Shown piece by piece: positions 10,557 through 20,534 of a stretch of DNA of 64,000 nt. This DNA comes from Streptomyces violaceusniger Tu 4113. Its GTDB lineage: Bacteria; Actinomycetota; Actinomycetes; Streptomycetales; Streptomycetaceae. Location: the NCBI RefSeq assembly GCF_000147815.2, contig NC_015957.1, positions 8,184,001 to 8,248,000 on the forward strand, in the 5' to 3' direction. Made by a program: the position numbers and the translations under genes. Below the pieces are notes generated by a model. It ran no database searches. It saw nothing but the letters and a program-made list of their open reading frames with translations, and had not been told where the DNA came from. Position 1 is the first letter of the stretch. Each line of letters begins with the position of its first letter.

Positions 10557-12008
10557 TCACCGCTCTCCGGACGGCCGCCTCTTGACGGGCCGTCGCATCG
10601 TCTTCCGTCTCACCCGAGCCAGCTTCTTCCGCAAAGCAGGCTGCCGCATGGCCAGCGCCGCTCGCGCACCGGGCTCAGCCCGTGCGAAGGCGATCAGCAG
10701 GCCGACGGCGAACATGGTCGGCAGCAGGGCGGACCCTCCGTAGGAGAACAGCGGGAGCGGAACCCCGGCGATCGGCAGCAGACCGAGCACCGCACCGATA
10801 TTGACCACGGCCTGGGCCGTGATCCAGGTGGTCACGCCTCCCGCGGCGTACCTCACGAAGGGGTCCTCCGTGCGTCCGGCCACGCGGATACCCGCATAGC
10901 CTAGAGCCGCGAAGAGAACGAGAACCGACAGCGTCCCCGCCAGTCCGAGTTCCTCCCCGGTAATGGCGAAGATGAAGTCAGTATGCGGTTCGGGTAGTTC
11001 GCCCCATTTCTCCATGCTTGCCCCGAGTCCGGATCCGAACCAGCCGCCGTTGGCGAGCGCGTAGATCCCGTGGACAGCCTGCCAGCACTGATCGTGCGCA
11101 CCGGGCTCGGTGGCGCCGATACAGGCGAGCCGGGACATCCGGTTGGCGCTGGTCTTGATGAGCAGCATGCCGATGGCCCCGGCGAAGGCGAGGACGCCCA
11201 CGAAGAGCCGGGTGGGGGCGCCCGCCAGCCAAAGCAGGCCGAAAAGGATCGCCGTGAGAATGATCGCGGTGCCCATGTCCCCGCCCAGCATGATCAGGCC
11301 GAGCAGCATGCCGGTCGCGGGCACCAGCGGCACCAGCAGGTGCTTCCACTGGGCCAGCAGTCGCTTGTCCTGTTTGCGGGCGAGAAGATCGGCGCCCCAC
11401 AGGACGAGCGCCAGCTTGCCGAACTCACTGGGCTGGAGCAGGAACGGGCCGCCGAAGGAGATCCAGTTCTGGTTGCCGTTGACCGCGATGCCCATGCCCG
11501 GGACCTGCACCAGACACATCAGGAAGACCGAGACCGCGAGCAGCGGATAGGCGAAGGCGCGGTGCAGTTTGATGGGCATCCGCACGGCGAGCAGCATCAG
11601 CGAGCCGCCGAGCGCGGCGGCGAAGAGCTGTTTGCGGAAGAAGTACGACGGTGAGAGCCCGGACTGCAGCGCCTTGATCTGGGAGGCGGAGTAGACCATG
11701 ACCAAGCCGAGCACGAGGATCAGCAGCGAGCCGCCGAGCAGCAGGTAGTACGCGGTCAGCGGACGGTCCCAGGCCCTCCGGAGGCGCTGCTGCAGCCCGC
11801 GCAGCGCGTCCAAGGCGTTTCCCCTCGACGGGCGGCGCCGAGGGCGGGAGGCGCCCGCTGTGCCGCGCGGGCGGGCCGGGGACGCCGCCCTGCCCTTCGC
11901 CCGTACGGCCTCCCGCAGCCGGGGGGCGCCGCCCGAGCGCGGCGCGGGGCGGCCGGTGCCGGGGCGGGCCGACCGGGAGCGCGGGGCGGCGGGCTGGTCA
12001 GGCGTCAT
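10557..12008 (-). CDS. ftsW: FtsW septal peptidoglycan polymerase (SEDS)
   Basis: SEDS-family glycosyltransferase that polymerises lipid II at the septum with its partner FtsI. The 483-aa protein has an unusually long, Arg/Pro-rich cytoplasmic N-terminus (about 1-85) before roughly ten membrane helices. SEDS motifs visible include GNQNWI, QPSEFGKLALVLW, GGDMGTA, the extracellular loop LPEPHTDFIFAITGEELG and a C-terminal GVPLPLFSYGGS. ATG at 12008 is preceded by GGAGGGG. It lies between murD and murG. A basic C-terminal tail (RKTMRRPVKRRPSGER) may bind division partners. Confidence 0.96.
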   Translation of the reverse strand: MTPDQPAAPRSRSARPGTGRPAPRSGGAPRLREAVRAKGRAASPARPRGTAGASRPRRRPSRGNALDALRGLQQRLRRAWDRPLTAYYLLLGGSLLILVLGLVMVYSASQIKALQSGLSPSYFFRKQLFAAALGGSLMLLAVRMPIKLHRAFAYPLLAVSVFLMCLVQVPGMGIAVNGNQNWISFGGPFLLQPSEFGKLALVLWGADLLARKQDKRLLAQWKHLLVPLVPATGMLLGLIMLGGDMGTAIILTAILFGLLWLAGAPTRLFVGVLAFAGAIGMLLIKTSANRMSRLACIGATEPGAHDQCWQAVHGIYALANGGWFGSGLGASMEKWGELPEPHTDFIFAITGEELGLAGTLSVLVLFAALGYAGIRVAGRTEDPFVRYAAGGVTTWITAQAVVNIGAVLGLLPIAGVPLPLFSYGGSALLPTMFAVGLLIAFARAEPGARAALAMRQPALRKKLARVRRKTMRRPVKRRPSGER

Positions 12009-12064
12009 GTTCTTATCCCCTCCGGTTTCCCCGCGCGGGCGGTCCTCGCCAGGGGACCGGCGGG

Positions 12065-13516
12065 CTACTGATCGTCCGGCACCCGGCCGGAGGCCAGGTC
12101 CCGAACCGCCGCGGCGAAGGCGTCGCCCCGCTTGTTGTAGTTGATGAACATGTCCATCGAGGCACAGGCCGGGGCCATCAGGACGGTATCGCCCGGCCGG
12201 GCGAGCCGCGCCGCTTCGCGCACAGCCGCCGCCATCGCCCCAGTGTCGGTCCGGTCGAGGTCCACGACCGGGACATCTGCTGCGTGTCGCGCGAGCGCTT
12301 CGCGGATCAGCGCACGGTCGGCGCCGATCAGCACGACGCCGCGCAGCCGCTCGGCCGCCGTAAGGACGAGCTCGTCGAAGGTGGCCCCCTTGGCGAGGCC
12401 GCCCGCGATCCACACGATGTGCTCATAGGCGCCCAACGACGCCTCCGCGGCATGGGTGTTGGTCGCCTTGGAGTCGTCGATATAGGCCACCCCGTCGACG
12501 TCCGCCACATGCTCCACCCGGTGCGGATCCGGCCGGAAAGCGCGCAGCCCGTCCCGTACGGCCTTCGGCGGGACGCCGAAGGCGCGGGCCAGGGCCGCCG
12601 CCGCGAGGGCGTTGGCGATGTTGTGCGGGGCCGGCGGGTTCACATCGGAGACCTCGGCCAGCTCCTGCGCCTGCTTCTGCCGGTCCGCCACGAAGGCCCG
12701 GTCCACGAGGATGTTCTCCACGACGCCGAGCTGGGAGGGGCCGGGAGTGCCGAGGGTGAAGCCGATCGCCCGGCAGCCCTCCTCGACATCGGCCGCGCGC
12801 ACCAGGTCCTCGGTGGCGGGGTCGGCCACGTTGTAGACGCAGGCCACCTGGTTGCCCTCGTAGATCCGCCCCTTGTCGGCCGCGTACGCCGCCATGGAGC
12901 CGTGCCAGTCGAGGTGGTCCGGGGCGAGGTTGAGCACCGCCCCGGAGTGGGCGCGCAGCGAGGGCGCCCAGTGGAGCTGGTAGCTGGAGAGCTCGACGGC
13001 CAGCACGTCGTACGGCTCGTCGCCCAGCACGATGTCCAGGAGCGAGACGCCGATGTTGCCGACGGCGGCGGTGCGCAGCCCGGCCGCCTCCAGGATGGCC
13101 GCCAGCATCCTTACCGTCGTCGTCTTGCCGTTGGTGCCGGTGACCGCGAGCCAGGGCGGGGCGTCCTCGCCGCGCAGCCGCCACGCCAGCTCCACATCGC
13201 CCCAGATGGGCACGTTCGCCTCGGCGGCGGCCAGGAAGAGCGGGCTGGTGGGCTTCCACCCGGGGGTGGTCACGATCAGCTCGGTGCCCTTCGGCAATGT
13301 CTCACCGTCCCCGAGGCGGACCGTGATGCCCAGCGGCTCCAGTTCGGCCGCCTGGGCGCGCTGCGCTTCGCCGTCGCTGCCGTTGACCACGGTCACCGAG
13401 GCCCCGAGGCCCCGCAGCGCACGCGCTGCGGGGACCCCGGAGACGCCGAGTCCGGCGACGGTGACCTGCCGTCCGGCGAGGTCGGACACGTCGAGGGCGA
13501 CGGCGTCGGACGTCAC
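12065..13516 (-). CDS. murD: MurD UDP-MurNAc-L-Ala D-glutamate ligase
   Basis: Cytoplasmic Mur ligase adding D-Glu to UDP-MurNAc-L-Ala. The 483-aa product has an N-terminal Rossmann fold (VAGLGVSGVPAARAL, about 20-34), the ATP loop GTNGKTT at 127-133, the central-domain motif LNLAPDHLDWHGSM, and the C-terminal domain with DDSKATNTHAA and a PACASMDMF motif near the end. The GTG at 13516 overlaps the mraY stop (GTGA); another GTG four codons upstream is possible. It lies between mraY and ftsW in the usual order. Confidence 0.95.
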   Translation of the reverse strand: MTSDAVALDVSDLAGRQVTVAGLGVSGVPAARALRGLGASVTVVNGSDGEAQRAQAAELEPLGITVRLGDGETLPKGTELIVTTPGWKPTSPLFLAAAEANVPIWGDVELAWRLRGEDAPPWLAVTGTNGKTTTVRMLAAILEAAGLRTAAVGNIGVSLLDIVLGDEPYDVLAVELSSYQLHWAPSLRAHSGAVLNLAPDHLDWHGSMAAYAADKGRIYEGNQVACVYNVADPATEDLVRAADVEEGCRAIGFTLGTPGPSQLGVVENILVDRAFVADRQKQAQELAEVSDVNPPAPHNIANALAAAALARAFGVPPKAVRDGLRAFRPDPHRVEHVADVDGVAYIDDSKATNTHAAEASLGAYEHIVWIAGGLAKGATFDELVLTAAERLRGVVLIGADRALIREALARHAADVPVVDLDRTDTGAMAAAVREAARLARPGDTVLMAPACASMDMFINYNKRGDAFAAAVRDLASGRVPDDQ

Positions 13517-14580
13517 GAGGCTCGCCACCCCGCGTAAAAGATGCCGAGGCCGACGATCACGCACATGCCCTGGATGATCCAGAACCGGACCACCACAAGG
13601 ACTTCGCTCCACCCCTTGAGTTCGAAGTGATGCTGGAGTGGCGCCATCCGGAAGACCCGTCGCCCGGTCGTCCGGAAGGAGCCGACCTGGATGACCACGG
13701 ACATGGTGATCAGCACGAACAGACCGCCGAGGAGGGCCACCAGCAGCTCCGTACGGGAGCAGATGGCCAGGCCCGCGAGCGCGCCGCCGAGCGCGAGCGA
13801 ACCGGTGTCGCCCATGAAGATCTTGGCGGGTGAGGTGTTCCACCACAGGAAGCCGAAGCACGCGCCCATCAAGGCGGAGGCGACGACGGCCAGATCGAGC
13901 GGATCACGGACCTCGAAACAGGACGCCGGGTTGGTGAGCGTCTGCGCGTTGGCGCAGGACTCCTGGTACTGCCAGACGCCGATGAAGGTGTAGGCGCCGA
14001 AGACCATCACGGAGGCGCCGGTGGCCAGACCGTCGAGACCGTCGGTGAGGTTCACGCCGTTCGACATCGCCAGGATCATGAACAGCGCCCAGATCGCGAA
14101 GATCACCGGGCCGAAGGACCAGCCGAAGTCCTGGACGAAGGAGAGCCGGTCGGAGGCGGGGGTCTGCTGGCGCGCGTCGGCGAAGTTCAGCGCGAGGATC
14201 GCGAAGGCGATACCGACGATCAGCTGACCGGCCATCTTGGCCTTGGCCCGCAGGCCCAGGCTCCGCTGCTTGACGATCTTGATGTAGTCGTCGAGGAAGC
14301 CCACCAGGCCCATGCCGGCGAACAGGAAGAGCACCAGCACGCCCGAGAAGGTCGGCTGGCTGCCCGTGATCACCTTCGTCAGGGCGTAGGCGATCAGTGT
14401 GGCCAGGATGAAGGAGATACCGCCCATCGTGGGCGTGCCCTTCTTGCTGCCGTGCGTCCGCGGACCATCGTCCCGGATGTACTGGCCATAGCCCTTGCGG
14501 GCCAGCAGCTTGATCAGCAGCGGTGTGCCGATCAGGGTCAGAAAGAGCCCGATGGCTCCCGAGAAGAGGATCTGCCTCAT
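13513..14580 (-). CDS. mraY: MraY phospho-MurNAc-pentapeptide transferase
   Basis: Polytopic membrane enzyme that transfers phospho-MurNAc-pentapeptide to undecaprenyl phosphate, making lipid I. About ten helices; family motifs are GTPTMGGISF, the acidic cluster GFLDDYIK, the NGVNLTDGLDGLA segment, and the cytoplasmic loop with FMGDTGSLALGG and PLQHHFEL. The ATG at 14580 (MRQILFSG) overlaps the murF stop as ATGA; an ATG two codons upstream at 14586 has a slightly better-placed SD (GTGAGG) and is an equal alternative. It is followed by murD with an overlap. Confidence 0.96.
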   Translation of the reverse strand: MRQILFSGAIGLFLTLIGTPLLIKLLARKGYGQYIRDDGPRTHGSKKGTPTMGGISFILATLIAYALTKVITGSQPTFSGVLVLFLFAGMGLVGFLDDYIKIVKQRSLGLRAKAKMAGQLIVGIAFAILALNFADARQQTPASDRLSFVQDFGWSFGPVIFAIWALFMILAMSNGVNLTDGLDGLATGASVMVFGAYTFIGVWQYQESCANAQTLTNPASCFEVRDPLDLAVVASALMGACFGFLWWNTSPAKIFMGDTGSLALGGALAGLAICSRTELLVALLGGLFVLITMSVVIQVGSFRTTGRRVFRMAPLQHHFELKGWSEVLVVVRFWIIQGMCVIVGLGIFYAGWRAS

Positions 14581-16016
14581 GCCCATCGGCCGGAGACCTC
14601 ACCCTCACCGTCGAGCAATGCCTGCGCAAGCCGCTCCAGGCCGACCGACCTGGATGCCTTCACCAACACGACGTCCCCCGGTCGCAGCTCGCTGCGCAGC
14701 AGATCGACCGCTGCCCGCACGTCGGACACGTGCACCGACTCCTCACCCCACGAACCCTCGTTCTTGGCGCCCATGTCCAGCCAGGCGGCCTCCTGGCCGC
14801 CGACCGCCACGAGCTTGCTGACGTTGAGCCGGACGGCCAGCCGCCCGACCGCGTCGTGCTCGGCCAGTGACTCCTCGCCCAGCTCGGCCATCTGGCCGAG
14901 CACCGCCCACGTGCGACGCCCCGGTGTGGCAGCGCCCATGGCGACCAGCGCGCGCAGCGCTGCTCGCATGGACTCGGGGTTCGCGTTGTAGGCGTCGTTG
15001 ACGACCGTCACGCCGTCCGAGCGCTCGGTGACCTCCATCCGCCAGCGGGAGAGCTGCCCCGCCTCGGAGAGCGCCACGGCGATCTCGTCGACGGACATGC
15101 CCAACTCATGGGCGACGGCGGCCGCGGCGAGCGCGTTCGACACGTGGTGCTCACCGTACAGGCGCATGGTCACTTCGCTGCACCCGGTAGGGGTGTGAAG
15201 CGTGAAGGCGGGGCGGCCGCCGTCGGCGAGCCGGACATTCCCGGCACGCACATCGGCGTCCTCGGCCTCGCCGAACAGGACGGTACGGGCCTTGGTGCGC
15301 GACATCATGGCGCGCACCAGGGGGTCGTCGGCGTTGAGCACCGCCACCCCGCCCTCCTCGGCGGGGGGCAGGGCCTCCACGAGCTCGCCCTTGGCCTCGG
15401 CGATCTGCTCCCGGCCGCCGAACTCTCCGATATGGGCGGTGCCGACGTTGAGCACGAGTCCGATACGGGGCGGGGTGAGGGTGGCCAGATACCGGATGTG
15501 GCCCTTACCGCGGGCACCCATCTCCAGCACCAGGTGCAGGGTGGCCTCGTCGGCGCTCATCGCGGTGAGCGGCAGGCCGATCTCGTTGTTGAGCGAGCCC
15601 GGCGTCCATACGGTGGGGCCGCGGCGCTGGAGCAACTGGGCGATGAGGTCCTTGGTGCTGGTCTTGCCCGCGGAGCCGGTGAGCGCGACGACGGTGGCGT
15701 CCAGGCGCTCCACGACGGCGCGCGCGAGCGCTCCCATGGCGGCGATGACATCGGGCACGACGATCGCCGGTACGGGGGCGTCCGCGGTGCCGACGGGGCG
15801 GGCGGCCAGGACCGCCGTGGCCCCGGCCTCGATCGCCTTTCGGGCGAAGTCGTGGCCGTCCACACGCTCCCCGGGGAGCGCGGCGAAGAGGCTGCCGGGC
15901 CGCACTTCACGGGAGTCGATCACAACAGGGCCCGTGACCTTCAGGTCCGGGTCCGGTATGTCGTGCGGCTGTCCACCGACTAGGCCGGCGATCTCGGTGA
16001 GGGACAGTGCGATCAC
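14577..16016 (-). CDS. murF: MurF UDP-MurNAc-tripeptide D-Ala-D-Ala ligase
   Basis: Final cytoplasmic Mur ligase, adding the D-Ala-D-Ala dipeptide. The 479-aa product carries the N-terminal substrate domain (VIDSREVRPGSLFAALPG), the ATP loop GSAGKTS at 114-120, a central motif NVGTAHIGEFGG and a C-terminal ligase domain with NDAYNANPESMRAAL. The GTG start has an excellent SD (GGAGGTGATCA immediately upstream). It is 62 bp downstream of murE and overlaps mraY by four bases. Confidence 0.96.
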   Translation of the reverse strand: MIALSLTEIAGLVGGQPHDIPDPDLKVTGPVVIDSREVRPGSLFAALPGERVDGHDFARKAIEAGATAVLAARPVGTADAPVPAIVVPDVIAAMGALARAVVERLDATVVALTGSAGKTSTKDLIAQLLQRRGPTVWTPGSLNNEIGLPLTAMSADEATLHLVLEMGARGKGHIRYLATLTPPRIGLVLNVGTAHIGEFGGREQIAEAKGELVEALPPAEEGGVAVLNADDPLVRAMMSRTKARTVLFGEAEDADVRAGNVRLADGGRPAFTLHTPTGCSEVTMRLYGEHHVSNALAAAAVAHELGMSVDEIAVALSEAGQLSRWRMEVTERSDGVTVVNDAYNANPESMRAALRALVAMGAATPGRRTWAVLGQMAELGEESLAEHDAVGRLAVRLNVSKLVAVGGQEAAWLDMGAKNEGSWGEESVHVSDVRAAVDLLRSELRPGDVVLVKASRSVGLERLAQALLDGEGEVSGRWA

Positions 16017-16078
16017 TGATCACCTCCGGCCGTGCGGGAGAGCTGCCTTGAGGGGGCTGGTGCGCGCATGGCGGTCTG

Positions 16079-17839
16079 TCATCCCTGGTCGTCTTGGTGA
16101 TTGTCCCGGTGTTGTGAGCTCGCCTCGGGACGCGTGGCATCGCGCCTGTGGGCTCGCTCACTGAGCTCGATGGCTTCGCGGAGTACCTGGCGGTCGTCGA
16201 AGGCACGGATCACGCCGGCGATGTCCTGGCCCAGTTCGTGGCCCTTGCCGGCCACGATGACGGTGTCGCCCGGCTCGGCGCGGGCGACGGCGGCCGCGAT
16301 GGCGTTGGCCCGGTCCTCCTCGACCAGCACATCGCCACGCTCGTGAGCGGGCACCTCGGCGGCGCCCGCGAGCATGGCGGCGAGGATCGCGAGCGGATCC
16401 TCGGAGCGCGGGTTGTCGGAGGTGAGGACGGCCGTGTCGGAGTACCGGGCCACCGCGGCGCCCATGGGGCCGCGCTTGAGCCGGTCGCGGTCCCCGCCGC
16501 AGCCGAGGACGGCGTGCAGCTTGCCGTCGGTCACCTTACGGAGGGCACGCAGCACCGACTCCACGGCGTCGGTCTTGTGGGCGTAGTCGACGACCGCGAG
16601 GTAGGGCTGGCCCACGTCGACCCGCTCCAGCCGGCCCGGTACGCCGGGGACGGCGGCGATACCGTCGGCGGCCGTCTGCGGGTCGATCCCGGCGACGGCG
16701 AGCGCGACGACGGCGGCGAGCGCGTTGGCCACGTTGAAGGGGCCCGGGAGGGGTGCGGCGGCCCTTACGGACTCACCGTTCGGGCCGACGGCGGTGAAGG
16801 TCGAGCCGAGCGGGCCGACCTCGACGTCCGCGGCGCGCCAGTGAGCGTCGGGGTGGCCCTCGGCGGAGAAGGTGGTGACGGGTACCTCGGACTGCTCGAT
16901 CAGCCGCCGGCCGTACTCGTCGTCGTAGTTGATCACTCCGGCGCGGCTGCGGGCCTTGGTGAACAGCTGGGCCTTGGCCTGGAAGTAGTCCTCCATGCCG
17001 GAGTGGAACTCCATGTGCTCCGGGCTGAGGTTGTTGAAGACCGCGACATCGAAGACGCAGCCGTCGACGCGGCCGAGGACCAGGGCGTGGCTGGAGACCT
17101 CCATGACGACCGAGTGGACGTCGCGCTCCCGCATCACCGCGAACAGGGCCTGCAGATCGGTGGCCTCGGGGGTGGTGCGCTCGGACTTGATGCGCTCGTC
17201 GCCGATCCGCGTCTCCACGGTGCCGATGAGACCCGTAAGGCCGCCGTCGTGCTTCGCGGCGGCCTTGAGGCCGCCCTCGATGAGATACGCGGTCGTGGTC
17301 TTGCCGGAGGTGCCGGTGATGCCGATCTGCAGCAGGTCCGCACCCGGCTCGCCGTAGATCGTGGCGGCCAGCGCGCCCATCCGGCCGCGCGGGTTGTCCA
17401 CCGCCAGGACCGGCAGTCCGGTGGCGGCGGCGCGCTCGGCGCCGGCCGGGTCGGTCAGCACCGCGACCGCGCCGAGGTCGGCGGCCTGAGCGGCGAAGTC
17501 CGCGCCGTGGAGGCGGGCGCCGGCCAGGGCGGCGTACACATCGCCGGGGCGTACGGCTCGCGAGTCATGGGTGATCCCGGTGACCGCGGCCCCCTCCGAG
17601 GCTTCGGGGGCATCGACGCCCAGCTGATCCGCCAGCTCCGCCAGCGGGATCGGGCGGACCTGGAGAGGGCGGGGCGCTCCCGGGTATTCCACAGAAACGT
17701 CCTTCTGAGGGGTTTGGGACTGATCAGCGTGGGGCACGGCGGTGAGCGTACCCGGGACACCCGCTCCCCCGCGAAATGAGGCGGGGAAGCGGGGCCGTAC
17801 CGGACCGTGGTTCCCGGAGTCCGGCGTGATCGTCGTCAC
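16079..17839 (-). CDS. murE: MurE UDP-MurNAc-dipeptide diaminopimelate ligase
   Basis: Cytoplasmic Mur ligase adding the third stem residue; Streptomyces uses LL-diaminopimelate. The 586-aa product is long because of a 60-residue variable N-terminus (to about EYPGAPRPLQV). After it come THDSRAVRPGDVYAALAG, the ATP loop TGTSGKTTTAYLI, the NNLSPEHMEFHSGMEDY segment, and SDNPRSEDP, the DNPR motif associated with diaminopimelate rather than lysine. The GTG at 17839 lies 12 bp after the ftsI stop; a shorter start is possible because the N-terminus is poorly conserved. Confidence 0.95.
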   Translation of the reverse strand: MTTITPDSGNHGPVRPRFPASFRGGAGVPGTLTAVPHADQSQTPQKDVSVEYPGAPRPLQVRPIPLAELADQLGVDAPEASEGAAVTGITHDSRAVRPGDVYAALAGARLHGADFAAQAADLGAVAVLTDPAGAERAAATGLPVLAVDNPRGRMGALAATIYGEPGADLLQIGITGTSGKTTTAYLIEGGLKAAAKHDGGLTGLIGTVETRIGDERIKSERTTPEATDLQALFAVMRERDVHSVVMEVSSHALVLGRVDGCVFDVAVFNNLSPEHMEFHSGMEDYFQAKAQLFTKARSRAGVINYDDEYGRRLIEQSEVPVTTFSAEGHPDAHWRAADVEVGPLGSTFTAVGPNGESVRAAAPLPGPFNVANALAAVVALAVAGIDPQTAADGIAAVPGVPGRLERVDVGQPYLAVVDYAHKTDAVESVLRALRKVTDGKLHAVLGCGGDRDRLKRGPMGAAVARYSDTAVLTSDNPRSEDPLAILAAMLAGAAEVPAHERGDVLVEEDRANAIAAAVARAEPGDTVIVAGKGHELGQDIAGVIRAFDDRQVLREAIELSERAHRRDATRPEASSQHRDNHQDDQG

Positions 17840-17851
17840 TGCTGGGTCCGC

Positions 17852-19855
17852 TCACTGGCCCGGGTTGTAGCTCACGGGGAGCCGTTTGGGCTGCTTCCCG
17901 GACGGCGGGACCTGCAGGGCCTTGAGGCCGAACTCCATGACCTTCTTGTAGACCGGTCCGCAGACCTGACCGCCGAAGTAGCTGCCCTTCGTCGGGTTCT
18001 GAACGGCACAGTAGACGGTCAGCCGCGGTTTGTCGGCCGGGGCGAAGCCGGCGAAGGACGCGGTGTAGCCGCGGTAGCGGCCGGTCTTGGGGTCCACCCG
18101 GTTGGAGGTGCCGGTCTTGCCCGCGACAAGATAGCCGGGGATCTTCGCCTTGGCGCCGGTGCCCTGCTGGTCGTCGACGACCGATTCGAGCATCTCGGCG
18201 AGCGTCTTCGCGGTCTCCTTACCGACGACACGGGTCTTCTGGGGGGCGGGCGCGGCCGTGTAGTCGCCGCCGGGCCCCTTGGCGCCGCGGACGAGGGTGG
18301 GCGCGATGCGCTCGCCGCCGTTGGCGATGGTGGAGTACACGGAGGCCGCCTGGACGGCGTTGAGCGACAGCCCCTGGCCGAAGGGGATGGTGTACTGCTG
18401 CGAGGCGCTCCAGTCCTGCGGCCGGGCCAGGATGCCCGAGGTCTCGCCGGGGAAGCCGAGCCCGGTGGGCCGGCCGATCCCGAACTTCCGCAGGTAGGAG
18501 TAGAGGATCTGGTTCTTCTGCTTCTTGGTCTTCCCTAGCTGCTCGGTGGCGAGGATCGTGCCGATGTTGCTGGACTTGGCGAGCACGCCGTTGAGCGTGA
18601 GGTACCAGGTGGCGTGGTCGATGTCGTCGGCGAAGGCCCGGTCGGCGCGCGGCAGCCGGTTGGGGACCACCACATGGGTGTCCCAGCGGGCCACACCCTC
18701 CTGGAGGACGGCGGCCATGGACATCAGCTTGCTGACGCTGCCGGGCTCGTAGGCGTCGGAGACCGCGGCGTTGCCCAGGTCGTCGGCTTCCGTGGTGGTG
18801 ATGTCGCCGGGGTCGAAGCCGGGGGCGTTGGCCATCGCCAGGAGCTGTCCGGTGCGGGTGTCCTGGACGATGACATAGCCGCGGTCGGCCCCGGACTTGC
18901 GGACCTGGTCGGCGATGGCGCTCTGGGCGGCCCACTGGATGTCCCGGTCGATGGTCAGCTCGTAATCGCTGCCGGGGACCGCGGGCTGCTCCTTGAGGTC
19001 CCCGGTGGGCACCTGGTGGCCGCCGGACTGGGCGTAGACGCGCTTGCCGTCCTTGCCCGCGAGCTTCTTGTTGAGCTGCTGTTCGAGCCCGGCGGCGCCG
19101 CGGCCGTCGGCGCCCACGAATCCCAGTATCCCGGCGGCGAGATCCCCGTTCGGATAGACCCGCTTGCTGTGCGCCTCGCGATTGACCCCGGCCAGGACAT
19201 TGGTGCCCTTGCCCTTGGACGCCGAGTCGTCCAGGGCGCTCTTCAGGTCCTTGATCTGGTTCCAGACCTGCGGGGACTGCTGCCGGGCGAGCACGACGTA
19301 CTGCGACTTGGGGTTGCCGGTGAGCTTCTTCTCCAGGTCCGCTTCCTCCTTGCCGAGGATCGGCGCGAGGAGGGCCGCGGCCTGGCGCGGCGCGTCACGG
19401 GTCTTGGCCGTCTTGGGCGTGAGCAGGTCGGGGGCGGCGGTGATGTCGTACGCGTCCACCGTGGTCGCGAGGTCGACGCCGTTGCGGTCGGTGATGGAGC
19501 CGCGCTCGGCGGACAGCTTCACCGGGATGTAGCGGTTGACGTTGGCCTTGGCCGCGTAGGCGCTGGCGTCGACCGCCTGCACCTGCAGCAGCCGTACGAC
19601 GAAGACCAGCATGACGAGGGTGAGGCCGAGGCTGATCAGCCGCAGCCGGGGGCGCGGGCTGCCCAGCCGCAGCGGCTGGGCACCGCCGGGGCGCGGGCGC
19701 TGGGCCGGACGGCCGGACGATCCTCCCTGGTGCTCACCGGGGCGTCCCTGGCGCTCGCCGGGGCGCCGCGCCGCGTCCTGGCGCGGGCGGCGGTCGCCGC
19801 GCGGACCGGCCGGGCCGGGCACGCCGCGGCGGCGGGGATCCTGGGGCGCGCTCAC
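17852..19855 (-). CDS. ftsI: FtsI septal transpeptidase (class B penicillin-binding protein)
   Basis: Cross-links septal peptidoglycan together with FtsW. The product has a basic, low-complexity cytoplasmic tail (about 1-70), one transmembrane helix (about 72-92), a pedestal domain beginning AERGSITDRNG, and the transpeptidase domain. Active-site motifs are SxxK as GSVSK (about residue 372), SxN as SSN in LAKSSNIGT, and KTG in AGKTGTSN (about 575). The GTG at 19855 (VSAPQDPRRR) resembles known Streptomyces N-termini; an in-frame GTG at 19888 adds 11 residues. It lies between ftsL and murE. Confidence 0.96.
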   Translation of the reverse strand: MSAPQDPRRRGVPGPAGPRGDRRPRQDAARRPGERQGRPGEHQGGSSGRPAQRPRPGGAQPLRLGSPRPRLRLISLGLTLVMLVFVVRLLQVQAVDASAYAAKANVNRYIPVKLSAERGSITDRNGVDLATTVDAYDITAAPDLLTPKTAKTRDAPRQAAALLAPILGKEEADLEKKLTGNPKSQYVVLARQQSPQVWNQIKDLKSALDDSASKGKGTNVLAGVNREAHSKRVYPNGDLAAGILGFVGADGRGAAGLEQQLNKKLAGKDGKRVYAQSGGHQVPTGDLKEQPAVPGSDYELTIDRDIQWAAQSAIADQVRKSGADRGYVIVQDTRTGQLLAMANAPGFDPGDITTTEADDLGNAAVSDAYEPGSVSKLMSMAAVLQEGVARWDTHVVVPNRLPRADRAFADDIDHATWYLTLNGVLAKSSNIGTILATEQLGKTKKQKNQILYSYLRKFGIGRPTGLGFPGETSGILARPQDWSASQQYTIPFGQGLSLNAVQAASVYSTIANGGERIAPTLVRGAKGPGGDYTAAPAPQKTRVVGKETAKTLAEMLESVVDDQQGTGAKAKIPGYLVAGKTGTSNRVDPKTGRYRGYTASFAGFAPADKPRLTVYCAVQNPTKGSYFGGQVCGPVYKKVMEFGLKALQVPPSGKQPKRLPVSYNPGQ

Positions 19856-19958
19856 GCGACGGCCGCCCTCGGCTCGGCGGCCGCCCACCGCGCGCGGGCG
19901 GTGCTTCGCGCGGGCGGGCCGGGCTGGGCGCGGGTTGGGGATCGCGTCACCGTGTCAC

Positions 19959-20534
19959 CTACTGAGGGGCCGGGGTGGACTGCGCGGAGGCGGAGGAGGT
20001 TGTGGAGAGGGCGGTGGGCAGCCCCCACGGGGTCACGGAGGCCGTGCCCGCCCCGGACGGGGTGGCGGTCGGCGGCGCGAGGACGGACGGGGTGGGCGAC
20101 GCCCCGGACAGGGCGGGCGCCTGGGACGGCGTGGGGGCGAGCGCGGACGGCAGCACCGGGCCGGGGGCGCCGAGCACCGAGGGCTGCCCCGAGGCGGGGG
20201 CGGGCACCCCGCTGACCGAGCCGTCCGGGTTGAGGAAGGCGGGGCTGCCGCCGGGCACCATCCCCAGCTCCCGGGCGCGCCGCTCCAGCGCGGTGGGCGC
20301 GGAGAGCTGGTCGACGTCCTGCTGGAGCGCCTGGCGCTCGTCGGTGAGCTCCCCGGTCTGCTTCTCGAGCCTGCTGAGCTCGAACGACCCCTGGTTGAGG
20401 GAGGAGTTCAACAGCAGCAGCGCGATCAGGCCGGAGCCGAGCAGGACCACGACGAGCAGCACGAAGGGCGTGCGCCTGGCCGTGGCGCCCCCCGGCACCG
20501 GCCGGCCTTTCGGCCCCGTCTCCCTCGTGCTCAT
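19959..20534 (-). CDS. ftsL: FtsL septum formation initiator-type protein
   Basis: Small bitopic divisome protein that pairs with FtsQ/DivIC-type partners through a coiled coil. The 191-aa product has a short basic cytoplasmic tail, one transmembrane segment (about 23-42, [20 protein letters not shown]), a coiled coil (about 48-80, [20 protein letters not shown]) and the [14 protein letters not shown] motif. A long Pro/Ala/Ser-rich extracellular tail follows (about 100-191) that is not part of the core family. The ATG overlaps the rsmH stop (ATGA), and ftsI follows. Confidence 0.92.
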   Translation of the reverse strand: MSTRETGPKGRPVPGGATARRTPFVLLVVVLLGSGLIALLLLNSSLNQGSFELSRLEKQTGELTDERQALQQDVDQLSAPTALERRARELGMVPGGSPAFLNPDGSVSGVPAPASGQPSVLGAPGPVLPSALAPTPSQAPALSGASPTPSVLAPPTATPSGAGTASVTPWGLPTALSTTSSASAQSTPAPQ